DNA of 64,000 nucleotides from Atopsyche davidsoni. Lineage: Eukaryota; Arthropoda; Insecta; Trichoptera; Hydrobiosidae. The DNA is taken from NCBI GenBank assembly GCA_022113835.1, contig JAILWY010000014.1, positions 7,751,501 to 7,815,500 on the forward strand, in the 5' to 3' direction. Below are positions 36,001-51,000 of the stretch, piece after piece (the first letter of the stretch is position 1; every line of letters begins with the position of its first letter). Made by a program: the position numbers and the translations under genes. The notes beneath the pieces are model-generated. The model searched no databases. It was not told the origin of the DNA and saw nothing but the letters and a program-made list of their open reading frames with translations.

Positions 36001-39000
36001 ATCCAAGGGGGTGTCTCCTAAGACTCTCAATCACCTAGAGACAACTCATTAAGTTAGGTTTATAAAAAAGTGTTACGTATACTCATAAAAACATATAATA
36101 AAAATTGTTATTTTAGTATTCTTTTAAAAAATAAGGAATAGAAACATTTCAAAACATATTTCCTCCCCCCCCTTTAGTGTTTTCTGAATCATATTTCTTG
36201 AATGGTTTTATTTTAAACAATGAGTAAAATTCTCAGAAAAAGTGCGTAAAAAAAAAAAACTTTTCACATCTATTTCCACAAGGTCAGAAGTTAAAAAATG
36301 AAATCCAAAAGTAGACTTATTTTCTTACGCCAAACTTTCGTAACAGTTCTAATAAAAAATGGTTTTTCTTTTTATTTCAAAACCTTGTTATCCATTAAAA
36401 CGTTAATACGCTTGTGGATTGTATTTTTAAACCGAACCAAAAACTTGTTAGTATCACATTAGGGGCGGCCGTTATGTGAAAGCTTTGCCCATTTTTGTTT
36501 GAAAGTGAACTCGTAAATTGACTTGCAGTTGTGCAATTATTGGATTATATCCCGCTGAAGCAAAACTGAGCTTCTGAAAGCAGAGTAGGAAAGCTTATAA
36601 TTGAGAATCGATATTGAAATGAAAATATTTGATATGCATCCGTGAACATTTGCATTTAGTTCTGTGTGCTTCAAAGCAAAATAAGGTCGCTTACATTTGC
36701 AATAAAGGAAACGATACGTAACCGCTAGATATTTTACGTTATTAAATATATCGAAGTTGAAATAAATACTAAGCTATTTATTAATTATTATAAATAAATA
36801 AAAAATATTTTGAGAAACCTTAGCCGTCTTGTTCGCTGAACTTTGGCGATGCATGTTTCAGAATATCGGAGAGAGTAAGAGGAGCGATGAAAATTCCCAG
36901 TGGGGTAGCCGCGACGATGGCCCCGAGAAGGACTCGATTTAACGAGCACCGATCGCATTTTAAACAATGAATGTATAAATACTCATTTGCATATTAATGA
37001 GCTCAAGAAAATAACTTTCTCAAATGGTCGAATTAAATCATTCAAAATGAAAAATGAAAAAAGGTGGATTGCTTTCATAATCTCGCAACTGAGATTTTTA
37101 GCGTTTTTCTAGACTGAGTGTTCATCGATTTAAATTTAAATAATTAGCTTTGTTTTAATTTAATCTAAAAAAAATTATCTCACATATTGACACAAAAACC
37201 TTCAATTTTATCTATTTGGTCTCATTGCCTATTTTAAAGAATTATTTTTAAAAAATTGTCTGAAATATCAAAAAAAGTACTTCTCTCCCAATCGATGGGT
37301 AAAAAATTCCAAAGGGCATATTTTTTTATTCCTTTTAATTTTTGACAGAAAGTACTTGGTATTTTTATTTAAATAAGTATATTTAGTGATTTTCGGTATT
37401 TTTATTTGTTTACGCCACTAGTTTTGTCAACTATCTAGATTGGCATCTTCAAGCAGAGTAAGCCGACAGAGAGCAGACAGTGAGCTATATAGCCATGATT
37501 ATATATATTTATATAAATATATAAAATATAAATTTATTTATTTAATATATATTTTATACATATTTTAAGCAGGATTGCCGAATACCAGCAGGTGAAGTCA
37601 GCGTCCGAGCTAACTCCGGAGCTGTGCAGCCCGAGCGCGCGGGAGGTGTGAACTTCTCGAGTGTTTTTCAGCATTACTGTCGCTTTCAGGGGCTATTCGT
37701 TTAATGGGTTGTGCTGAAAACCAGACACTGAGGCATCTACCTCGAATTCCACGCTGGCTTAATGCTGCAGAATGGTAAACAAGCATTCCATGTTTTTTTA
37801 TTATTATTATTTCAAGAGATACTTTATTTCAGAGTCACTGTAAAACAACAAAGTTCGTGCACCTTATGGATCATGCCTTAAAGTAGGTCGTTATATTGCA
37901 TTTTAATATTATAAAACAAATATATGTCAGCATCGTTTAAGTTATTCAATGCAGATGAAATACAAATATTTTTGTGCTCATGTATTTTATTTGTTATCCA
38001 ATTGACGCTGTCATCATAATTCATATTTATATATGTCGATTGATACGAAAGGTTTTTAATTTAAAGAAAATTCAATTATTATTGAAACACTTTAATTGTT
38101 TCATAGCAAAGTATGTAAATTAAACTAAGTGTTCCGTTAAAATTAACAATTTAAAAATAACTTGTTTTCAATTATCCAACACACAAAAACTGAAAGGTAC
38201 AATACTGAATGGCGAACATGATTAATTACGGGATAATTTTATTGCGTTGCTAACAATGCACGACACAGTTCAGATTACGATCCACTACATTGCTTTATGT
38301 ACGCACCGTTACCTGAACAATTCGAAACAAATAATTGGTGATAAATCATGTAATGTATTATCACCTCATAAATTGATTTCGACATGAATGGTCCATAGAA
38401 GGTTTAAGTATCGGTCCAAACTCGCAAGAGAGCGAATCACTAAGTTGGTATAAATATTCGTACTGCTGAGGTATCCAATAACAAGGGTTTTATACTCATA
38501 TTTTTCCCTACACAAAAACTCAATAACGAAAATAGAGAAATCCATGTAAACTACCACATAAACCACATGTTGTAAGCCCCACAACAGACGCGCAGAACCA
38601 GGGGATAGCCACATACCGTATTTCAAGCATAGGAGTAAAATAATATTGAATTTAACGACTAACCTAAACGATAAGTATCTTACAAGCATTTATTTCAGTT
38701 ATCCTTGCATGTATTTCTTAGTGTTATATTTTAAAAATATCTTTATTAAACGCAAATAACTTAATACAATTATATTTTAAACTTAATTTTCAGTACATAA
38801 TAGGTAAAGTATAAATTATTTCGGTCTTGTACAATTAAATGGTATTCTCTGAAATTCGTTCGTATTGATTCTGAATACAAAAGTGAGTGTATGACAATAA
38901 AGTTTTAATTAAGATCTGTCATAAAGTACTGTCGAAATAAACCAGGAAGTATCTTGAGTCGAGCCGCGGAACGGAAGACTAAGAATCCTCGAAATAAAGG

Positions 39001-42000
39001 TATTTCTATTATCATTTCAAACAGCAAGGAAATTCGTTTCGCTTTAGAATTGCTAATCCTTGAAATAATTTCAAGTATTAACATTATGTTTTGTACAGCT
39101 GAAATTAAAGGGGTCTTTTCAAGTAACAACGAGAAAAACACAAAACTTGAGGAATACATTAACTTGATTAGTTAATGTATTCTATGGATTTACATTTTGC
39201 GACGTGTTGCTCTAAACACTAGTCAATACAACTTATGAAGCTTAAGCTACTAAAAAACGCTGAAAACTTTATTTCAGTATAAAACATAAGGGAGAAATTA
39301 AGAATTTAGCATGAAAATCTGTACTTGAAGCCTGAAATAGGCTTGCAGCTCTCTAGATAAAACCACGCACTGAATGTTTCATTTTATTAATTAATTATAT
39401 TCACATTTATATATTTTATCTATTTTACACAATGAGTTATGAGAGGAGGTTGCAAATATACCCTTTAAAATTCTTTGAAGGATTGAAATAGCAGTCTCCT
39501 CGAAAGGATGTGCTCTGGGATTCCGGCTTTCAACTCCGTATCAGCAAACCACGAAGACTTTTCTCGTGATTGTATTCGGAACTTATTTATTTTATGTTAT
39601 CTAATGCTTGATAAAGCTATTAACTTTTAGAATATTACGTCTAATAAATAAATTTATTCACTTAGTAATCGAAATACAAAATTATAGCTAACAGGCTTTG
39701 CCGCTTTTGATAAAATTTTCGATAGTGGTTTTGCAGTTACAATTCAATCTCGTCGATAAAACCTTGAATTTCGTCCTTGGGCCCATGTTATGCCTTAATA
39801 AAAAAAATACAATTGTGTCATGTCGCATTGTTAATTAAATTAAGTGGTGAAACTTTTCTTAGAGTAAATCAGTGTTGAATAATCTACCAAGATCGTGCAA
39901 TTTGTTACCGCGAAAGCCTTATTCTTTTTTGTTTTTGTTGAGATTTCATGTTTTATGGACGATATTCAGTTTTGATCTGACTCAATATAAAAAATGATTG
40001 AGAACAAAGAAATTTATTAAGGATTTAAATAAATATATATTTTTTTAATGGCGTTTTGGAAAACCTTTGTAGTAAAATGTATGTACACATCTGCAGAACT
40101 CATCTATAATATTTGTTGTTATCCGAATAGTATTATCACTGCGGTATTCCAATGAAACAGTTTGCGGGAAATCCGAAATGAGTTTAGTATGAAAAGTCTG
40201 CAGTGCTGAAATTAATTTATTACGATACGGTTGTTTAAAGTACCAGAGGAATTATTATGCAATAAAGCGGCGGCGGAATCTATTCGGCTGTATGAAGATA
40301 AATGAATTTCCAAAGCAATCGCATTACCGGAGCAGATCGCTCGCGCAGATGACTCGGAGAACTGCGGAGGATCATTACGCGGTACTCTTGCGGATTGACT
40401 CGCGCGCTCCTGAAGATGGATGAGGATAAGGAAACAATTATGTCTTCCCGGTAAAGTGGATTCTCTCCGAACTTGCTGCTCACCACAACACCGTGAGTTG
40501 TGCTTCTGCGCCGGGAGCGTCTGACTTATCTTCAATGTCGGTCGCATCGAACGATTGTTTCGCCTCGATGGCCAACTCTGAAATAAAACTTCGACCATTC
40601 GATATGAAACGATTAATAATATCCGCAACCCGGTATCGGAAGTCCGGGCGATCGCCAGTAAAATAATGTATTTCCCGTTTGTTAGTTAAAATTTCCAAAA
40701 TTTATACTGTTGTTAAATTCGCTTGAATCAACACACAAGAGCATTTTTGAGTCGTTCAAAAGCGATTGATGTTGAGTGTTTTTTTAAAAAATATCGTAAA
40801 ATTGGTCATTTTTCGTTATTTAAAGTTTAAATTTTAATCAATGCTGATATTTACAATTTAAATTGTGGAAATAAAATCGATTCAAAAATAATCGGTGTGC
40901 AAAAACTTTATAAATTAATTGGAAGTATTTATATTTGAGTTTATTTAAAAGCTGATCTTCAATACTTTTAATTTAAGATATATATATAGGTCTACGGAAA
41001 AGTTATAACGTATTTGATGGCCAGTTAACCGTTGTTTTTGTTGAACTGTCTCTTGATAACTATTTTAAAATATGTTAAGCAAAGCTTGTATACCTTTAAA
41101 TTAAAAATTGTTGTTAAATAAAATTATCTTTTAAAATTTGATAAACACTTATCGCTTAGCAAACAAATTTGAAACAACGCAATTAAATTTGTTTTTCTTT
41201 TGTGTGAAAACACCTCTAAAGACATTGAAGAGAATTCCGGTTGTATTTTCAGTGCGTATACAGCATTTGGAGTGAGGTATTGAGCTCGAGCTGGTGATAT
41301 TCCGTGGAGATCGCTTCGGACTCGACCTGGCTTGATAATGTCCATCCACGCGCGGGGGCGGCGGGCGGTTGCGGCGGCGGCCGGAGAATCTTCAGTCTCG
41401 CGGACACACCAGCAGCAGCAGCACTCACCAGCAGCAGCAGCACTCACCACCAGCAGCAGCACTCACCAGCAGCAGCAGCCCTCACCAGCAGAAGCAGCAC
41501 TCACCAGTCCCGTGGACACACAGCCAGGAGCAACAGCCACACCTCCGGAAATATATCAACCAGCACACATGGTGAGTCCCGGGAGAGCCAATCAACTAGA
41601 GCACGCGGCTGCATTCAAATATTCACAATAATATTTTAGTGAAATCTATTATGCTTGCGGTTATAAAATGTGCCTGCCGCTTTAATAATGTAGGCGCATT
41701 TATGACAGTGCAAATTTATTTTACAGTTTCCGGTTTGAATTTGCATATAAAGCTTTGTTCAGTCATATTCTACATTTATAAGCTTTGAATCGGTCTAGCT
41801 GTATTTATAAAAAAAATATTTTTATTACTAATTACACTTAAAACGAACTGATGTCTAATTTAAAAAATTGAATAAGTTTGCAACAAAATATGTTTATCAT
41901 TTTTCAATTTTTTGTCAAGTTTTGATTTTATGTTGTAATATTAAAATAAAAAAAAAAGGATTTATTTTGTCCACTTATTAATATCAGTGTATTATATAAA

Positions 42001-45000
42001 CAACTACTGTGTATTTTAAGTACTGCCACAAGTCTCTTTTCAGATCTCATTATACTCAGAAGCTATGAACTTGGTATGAACAGATTGAAATACTTTTTTC
42101 AAATAATAAATATACATATAATAATAAATAAAAACGTAAGTTATATTTATACTTCTGATGCCCACGAAGAATTATGGATTTTAGCTGTTTACAAATAATT
42201 GAATAACGCAAACATCAATTCCCCATTATGTATTTTGAAATTGCGAGTGCTCGGTTCAAACTTTTCCTTTACTGCGGATTTAAAAATCAGACTTCAGGAC
42301 CAAACACTCGTACAGTTTAATTGCCGATCAGTTATTTGAACGATGAATTAACCCGACAAACAGTTTGACAATTCAGCTAATTATTTGCTTTGAATAATAA
42401 TCGAGTCACATGGCACAATCGTTCTGTCAAATGCTTTTCAGCTAATAGAGATTGGCATTTTGCTCACACAGTAACATAACGACATCGATGTTACCTTTTG
42501 ATACATAGAGTATATTCAATATATTATTTACGAATAATATATTGTTAAAAATCAATATATAGCAATTAGCATAAACAGAATGTCCATTGTAGTAAACTAT
42601 AATTTTTATGAAGACTAATTACACGTGATATGAGTTGACCAAAAGTGTGAATCTTATATTTTTGTAAATTAATTTTTTTTTTTAAATATTACAATTTATA
42701 TCATATTTTTTCCTAAATAAGCAAAATAACGATTTTGGAGAAGTAGCCGTAACTTAATTCTGATTTAACATCGAAAGCTGCTATAAAAGCGAGAAAATTT
42801 ATAATTGAACAAAGAAAAAAAAATTCACAATAAAATTGACTAGACTGACGGGTACTCGAGGCTTATTATAGGCACAAACAAAATTTGGCTTAATTGAAAC
42901 GGAGACGTGCTCGAGTTTATCGAGGCATGAAGAAATATCTTTCGCTTTTCCATTAAAAAGATTTATCATCTGTTATTTCACTTTCCCTTTTTGGATGTTA
43001 AACATTTTGCTTTCAAACATCCCTCGAGTTTTCTAGAGTGGTTCAAATTGGCGGAATATAATTTCCAATGTTCATACCTAGGTCCCGTTAGTGAAGAGCT
43101 GAATATGAAATTTTCCTTCGTTTTGCTCCACGCGGGAATATCATAAGAAAAACATCTGCAGCAAAATTGCCGGCTGAAAAAATGTGCGGGGAACGAGAAG
43201 TAGAATTTATAAAGAATACAGTGTCTTCGTAATGGCAAGACGCACCGAGAATTTCAATAGCATTATTGTTGTGATAATTTAAAAAAAAGTTTCGTTAAAG
43301 GAAATTACACTGAAACGTGCCGAGAACTGAAATCATTTGAAAATGATGTCTCGTATTCATCGATGCTATGTTTTTAAAAAAAAATATGTTAGCATTGCAG
43401 GACTCAAATAAAGTCAAATCACGGTACATTTTCTTAAAATAAATAATACTGAATAATACAAATAAATGAAAAAATCATTTTCCAACGAATGTATTTTTGT
43501 TTTATTTAGATATGCGTATGAATTGGCCGCTATTGGTTTTGAACCGAATTTAATTAGTTTTCCCGTGAAACTTTAGAAGTTCGTTGAAACGTTTTCATTT
43601 GTATGGAGGGAAGGAGAGCAAACATTTCAATGGTTCTGTAATTTTGTAACTGTCAGTTTCAGTAAACGTTGACTGTCGATTCACAGCAATAATATATTCA
43701 ATAATATAATGTACGATATTGCAAACTGTTCAAATTCATACAATATCTAAAAAGAGATTGACAGTTATAGTTTTTATGAATTCAAGAGCTATATTTCACT
43801 GCGCAGCGGAAGGTCAATTTGAAAAAAAAAAGGTTTGAATATTTTGAAAACGGTTGACTGACTTTATTTCTATATGGAGGTAAAAGTCACATTCAATAAG
43901 AAAAATAAATATAAGACTAGTTGGAACATATTCGTTATATATTTTACGGTTTAGATATCGTGAAAGTTCATTACGGAATTGATATGAGATATATACATCA
44001 TAGACTTGATAATTCGGGAACAATATTAATAAATCTAAATCATTTGCTTGTCAATGAGCTAGAAATTTCTACACATATCAGAAGTGGAAGGAGCAATACA
44101 TTCTCTAAATTTGATAATGAGCTAATCAAAATCTCCGAGTAGTCTTGAAAGCATTGAACAGAGTGTTATTGCAACCCAACGGTGGGATATGTTTGAAGAA
44201 CTGGTTTAGTCTATAGCAGGATGTGGAAATAAAACCACTAAATCATAGCTTTAAGAAAATAAACCCTGATGGGGTTTGATTGTATCAATTAATAAACCGA
44301 CACCGTGCGCGGTGAAAACTACAATAATAAATCTAACGCGACTGTGTTTTAATGCATAGTATGTATAAGTCTTGGGTCTTACCACTTCAGCTAACACAGA
44401 GAGCTGACATCTGGTATTAAATCTATTTAAAAGATAGTATAAATAAAATGTATAATTTATTTATACTAAGGGAAGGTTTGTATTGTGAATTTGTATGATT
44501 TTATTCTCCACTTATATGCATAGTGTTCGTCCCTCAAGAGTTATCTTAGTTCTGGGCTTGCGTCAGCACAAATATAAAACTTGGGTATTTCGTGTCGAAT
44601 CTCCTTCCAGCGAATGACAATTATTTCCAAGAACGCGTACTCCAAATAAATTGAAGTCAAAACAGAAACAACGAAGCGGAGAGCATTTTTCGCATTGCTC
44701 TGCATAAAGTAAACAGATAAATATTAATTTCACTCTTGCTCGTGCTCGGCTCAGGTGGCTTGGCCGCCCGCCAGAGCCGTGTAGCGGCAAGGAGCAAAGT
44801 TATTTTACGATTAGTGAAATTTTCATGCATGTTTATATAATCCGAGGGGCGCGGGGATCCTCCGTGCAATTGCCAATTATTATGATTCGCAGCTGGAATC
44901 GTAATTAATAGACGCCGCCTTGCGGGTGGCATCTGGCGCGGAACTGTTCGTGCCGGCTGACTTCAGACTCGTAGCCCCGCCAGAGACAGCCTGCGATGGG

Positions 45001-48000
45001 ACATAATAACTAAATACTGAAATCAAACACACGAAGCACATATCTTAAATGGCAATTTAATTAAACTAGTTAAACGTACGCACAAACGATGATGCTGGAT
45101 TTCCTAAGAATTTCGGGAATGATTTTATCTCATCTGCGTACCGCGCGCAAGTATAATCTATCGAAATATTTCAATGCGCATTTTGAAGTGAACGTATTCG
45201 GAATAACTAATTCCACTGGATACTGAAGTTCAGTGTATTTTTAAACAAAAAAGTACCAGTAAAAATAAATAAAAAATTCCCATAAACTTTATTTTTATGG
45301 TAACGATTTGACTTAATAAAATTTTTGGGATATAAATCAATATACAGCATCAAATTAAAAAGTGTATTTATTTGATTTATCGGGAAAATTTTTAAGGTAT
45401 ACCAAATACTGAGATTTAAAAAATATTTTTTTTATAGTTAAAAATATACGTATTCAAACATGAATGGATTTTGCAAAAAGTAACAATAATTTGATTTATC
45501 AAGTCTTTTCATAAATTTAAATTTAATATCCGATTCATGGATGTTAATCAACTTCAGCCATTTCCAAAGGTTTTCTTGAGATGGCTTCATTACCGAGACC
45601 GAAACGTTCGAGCCCAAAAAAGTAAAAACGCGGCATAACGCCCAAGAGCCGAATATTTATTAATTAGATTCTTCTTGTTGTTTCAGGCTCCCATGGATGA
45701 CGAGCAAATGGCGAGTAAGTTACCACAGGCAAATAACACTTGTATTTATGTGTCAAATAAACAAATTGAGCTGCTGACATAAATCTCATCACTTCTTTCA
45801 ACTATTCTAATTTTACTCTCGGGATTCTTGTTTTGTGAGCGCCGCGTTACTCCGGACACTAAACAGATATTTATTGTAAATATCTAGAATGATTCTTTCA
45901 TTCTAGATATATCTGGGGGTGAGTTGGTCATCCAAAGCCGTTGGTTGTTCAGGTCTATACCTATGAACTTAATTTAATTAAGATTTCCCTTTTATAAGTA
46001 ATTTCAGTTTTATTTGAAAATAAAGCATATTTATGAAACCTGAAAAAAAGTACGAGTGTAAGCATATTATTTACGGTGAAATATATATTTTCTAATTATA
46101 TATTATAGTTTTTTTATTGTACTGAGAAAAAAGCTTAAAAGCCAAATTTTTAAAAAATATCTGGCTATTATTGAAATATGTTAAAAGTCCTCAAATGTTA
46201 GACCGCCAAATAAGAAACCTAGTAGTTTTTTAAAGTTCTCTTGTTTTTTTTACACCATTTATATATTTCAGTGTTAAGAAGAGCGTTCGCCATGTTTGAC
46301 TCGAGCAAGCAGGGTCGAATAGAGAAAGAAAAAGTGCGCACCATCCTCAACACCATGGTACACAGCTACGACGACAAGGAGCTGGAGGTGCTTCTGGACG
46401 GGGAAGACGATGACGGTAAGAAAAACCACCCAACCTAACACATAAAATACGTAAAAACTATTCTTGCTACTAATTTATTAGTAATATTTTATGTCAATTC
46501 GCAAGCAAGAGACACAGTAACCTAGATAGCGAATAAAATATATATGGCTCTCCTCAACACCAAGAGATTATAGGCTAGACTTGCTAAGATATCAAGAGGC
46601 TTGTTTTTATATTATTTTATAAATTATACTGTGAACAATCAATCAAGTTAAAGATTAATATATATATATATAAATAGTACAGTGTAAATTTTAACATCTT
46701 ATTTAAATAAAACCTCATATGTTTAATATAAATAATCATAGCTGATTGCTTTTGAAAACATAAAAAAGTATGAGATTATTTAATAAGTTGAACTTTCAAA
46801 GGAAGTGTTCAATTTCATTTGTAATGTATTGTGTCTCATGTTCTCTATTGCCAGGGAGTGGCAAGTTGAATTTCGATTCGTTCTGTCGGGTGGCGACCCA
46901 CTTTCTGGATGAAGACGATGAGGCTTTGCAGAAGGAGCTCAAGGAAGCGTTCCGCCTGTACGACAAGGAGGGTAAGTCTTCTGGTGCCACCCCCTTGCAG
47001 GCCGTATAATCCCCTGAATAATGGATGGCGCTTTAGACACAAGTTCTGATGAGATATGCTGCAGCAGGTAATGCATATTATTACCCGAGCGTATACTTCA
47101 AACTAAATTTTAATAGCAACTATCGATATTCACTATGAATAAGAGTTGCTAAATTTTATTTTAATTTCCCGAGCGACAGTCATTCGTTCCATTATTCCAT
47201 ATAAGAGTAGAAAACCGCTAGTAAAGAGAGTGATTTGCGAGCAATTAGAAATTTTCAGAGGTAATTGAAGCTTTGTTTGACTTAATTTGTTTCTGGTATT
47301 TGCCATGAAAACAGAAAACTTGTATTAGAAACGGTATTTGTTTTTATTAAACTTTTAGACAAATTTACAGAACTGAACCTTGGTTTGACTTCCGAGATTT
47401 TACGAAGAAGCAAGTGCGCTAACTACTAGACCGCAGACGGTTAGCGCAGTTGTAATGACTGACAGGGCTTAAGCCAATTAACTCTCAAAAGGACACTGAG
47501 CGCGAGATTCATAAACCAGTTTATTATGAATTACCATAGTGACATTATTTGTATTTTAATTAATGTGTGGTAAATGATTTAAGAAAAATATAAAATTCCT
47601 TAAAAATCACAAACACATATCAATAATACTGTTAAAATTTTCATCTATTAAAATTTAATTTAAATATTATATAATTATAAGTGCATATCACGTCCTAAGT
47701 GTTTGAATTGAATTGAGATATTACGATATAAGATTTATGGTTGGTTAGGGCTGCTAGGCGGGATTAGTAAGGGAAGTCGGTACCCCGTGAAGGATCCTTC
47801 GCTCCCTAATCTTCATATCCGCCATAACTTGAGTTATTTGCCAGGGTAATATAGAAACCCGAATATGATTTATATTCTATGGCCGATGTTGGCGGAGTGG
47901 TTAATTTAATATCCTAACAGCTGGGGCAGATGAATGAATTCGCTTCAATATTTATAATATTGCTAGAGAGAAATGTACCCTGGCCATTATCTTGTCTTTT

Positions 48001-51000
48001 GGCAAAGGCTGGGTTTCTGTTCACCGAGAGGGTCTCGGGCACACGGTGACCCCTGGCCGTGAAAATGAAGAAGTTTCTCGGTTTCCAGGGAGCAGTACGG
48101 CTATTATTATAGTTATACTAATTAATGCTACCACAAATAATAGACGTGTAAATATACAAAAGAGGTTTTCAATAATAGGCAAAGACCGCACATTTAAATA
48201 AACATTGATTGATTGATTTATTTAAAATTAAAGGTTTGTTGAAACTGATTGATAATAACTTTTTAAAAACCTTTTGAGGGTAAATTGGTTGTGTGCAAAA
48301 GCATCTAAAATGTCGGGAACTTTTCCAGAACTGATAATTTATTAAAAGAGATACATAATAAAATACCTTCTCTTTATTAACACGTATAAGCTTTTAATGC
48401 TGGAAAATCTAGGCTTGAATATATTTCAGTAACAAGCTACCAAATCCAATTAGCAGATCTCATTACAAAAGGACGACGGTTTTCTATGTGATTTTATCAT
48501 AACTTTGTAATATAACCCTTTCAGGTAACGGTTACATCCCCACCAGCAGTCTGCGGGAGATCCTCATGGCCCTGGACGACCAGCTCACCCCCGACCAGCT
48601 CAATGAGATGATTGCCGAGATAGACGCGGACGACTCAGGCACTGTGGATTTCGACGGTGAGAAGCCATTTGCAATATTATCAATGGGCCGAGAGCTTCAG
48701 ACACAGTGAACATTTCCAAATCGAAAATTAAATTGAAAATATTATACTAAAGATACGCCCACCATGAAAAGTAACTGTATGCAGTAAAACGAACATCCAT
48801 TGAAAATATTGAAAAAATTACAAAATATAAATTATACCAATTTTCATAAAATTTAGAAGTTTTTAAAATTTAATAATAATAAAATATACTTTATTTTTTT
48901 CAATAAAATTATTCATAGTTTTTTTGCGATATTTTTTTTTACAAATGACATCTTATGTGAATATTGAGATTCAAAAAAAATAAGTAAAACAAAAATAAAC
49001 ATCTTCGATATAAAATGAATACTTGAGATGTTAGTACGAAGAAGGATCTCAACAAAATCCAAACATTCGATAAAAACACTCGGTTCTTTTGAAACAATCA
49101 AATATAAGATATCGTTTTTCATCATAACAAATATTCTTTATTAGTTTACGATGTAACAGCCAATTACAATCAGGGAATCTCTTGTATTAGTGTTTTTGTT
49201 CAATACAGATATCAAAGGGAACGTTATAAGGACCGAAAAGCAATTTATTGGGGGTCGATAATGTAATAAAACAGATTTCAAGTTACCCATCAGAGGAGTC
49301 TGCGTAGAGGATTTATATTTGTATCAAAAAAATCCAGCCCTAAATATTTGCTGCTTTTTTTTAACTATTTATATTTGTTAGTATTTTATTGTTTTTGGAA
49401 ATTTGATTTTGAACTATGCCAAATTATATTTCACGCTAAATATATATTTATTAAATACTTGTGCTTGTACGAGTGTGCATATGAAAAATTCAACACAATT
49501 CTTGAAATATGAGATATAGAAAACAAAGCATTGTAATGGAAATACCACTGAATCGTTTTTGTTGTTTTTGAGATTGATATTGCATGAATATATTTGATAA
49601 GTACAAAATAGCAACACTGGGACTTATTGAGTAAATGTTTTTCAAAAACGCACCTATCACGAAATAATAAAATCAAATAAATACAATAAGAACTTACGCA
49701 TACGCATGAATTGAACTAAAGCAAATTAAAACATTCAAAAAGTTGTTATACCGACGCAAAGTTAAGTCATCATTATATTCACGAATTTTTTTTTTTACTT
49801 GTTAAACCGCGGATACCATATTTGTCGATTCTAGCTTAGTGACTCATTATAGTGAGGTGCAAAATAATTGAATTAATTTAATAATGCTTCACGTGTCAAT
49901 CAAACCATGAAGCTTGCGGCCATCGCCGGTTCGGCATAAATCCACGACATCATTACGAATGGAAGCCAATGGCTCAATGCATTTTGTACGGCTTGCATGT
50001 CGCGCAGTAAATGCAGTCCGATCGATCTGTAATTTGCTATCTGCTACTTTAATATTTACACTATCGTGCTCAAGTACCAAGTCTGCAAACATAATCCTGA
50101 CAGAATCCATAAAAGAGACCTTGAATATATAAATACACTACACTGAATAAACTTTTTTTTAAATATATGTGAATAATGCTTTGCAAGCATGTTATGTAGT
50201 AAAAACTTTACGCATGAACGATATTTTTCACTCAACTCAATCAAAACATCCAAAACCACACCCGAAAAGATATATGTACCTGAAATAACATTAAAATCAT
50301 TTATATACTTTATTCTGTTTCAGAATTCATGGAAATGATGACAGGAGATTAGCCGGAAGAAGTCTTCGGTTATTTACAACCTGCACAGTAATAAAAATCA
50401 CGATTCTACATAGGCTATTATACAAGATAAGTTTATTTTAAAACGTGGATCTGTATGCCGGAGATGCATCAAACAGCATTTTACAGAAATTGCAACTCAC
50501 GACGCGCACCGTGCACTTTCCTGGAGAGCCATTATACAACCGTGTCCGCAATAGCTCCAGGAAGTTGCGCCATTTATCATCTACAGGATGTGCGCAGAAA
50601 ACTTGTTTCGCGTACTTTATTTTCATTCTTGTGTACTCTCGGTCCGGAAACGGTTCCGCCTGATCGTTAAAGTTATCTAAAATAGCTTATAGTTTAAATA
50701 TCATTTAATAGTAAGTCATTCGATTTGATCATGTTTGGTTATATGTAAATTATAATAAAGTAGAACAATGATGGATATGATTGAAGTACTTGTATGAAGT
50801 TTCGGTTGACCGTCGAGGCGTCTCATTGAAAATAGAGTGGATACCAATTTCAGTAGGCAGATGCAATTTGATTTCAGGAAGCACTCTGGTTCTGAATCTA
50901 GTTAATCCACTCGCGTGCGTTGGTATCGGCTCGATTTTTCTAGTACAGCGGGTTGACCCACATGAGTATTCGACGCTTCGTTTTGTATGATGGGTGTAAA

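Noticed and set aside
40212..40698. A minus-strand 138-codon frame inside the large intron
   Set aside because: No domain, no acceptor/donor in phase, composition like its surroundings.
41124..41462. Minus-strand frames of up to 112 codons near troponin C exon 1
   Set aside because: They read the antisense of the CAG-rich minisatellite (Cys/Leu/Ala runs) and have no splice or domain support.
47752..48215. A tRNA gene at the A-box-like GGCGGAGTGG
   Set aside because: No acceptor stem, anticodon arm or intact B box could be built; treated as a SINE-like repeat.
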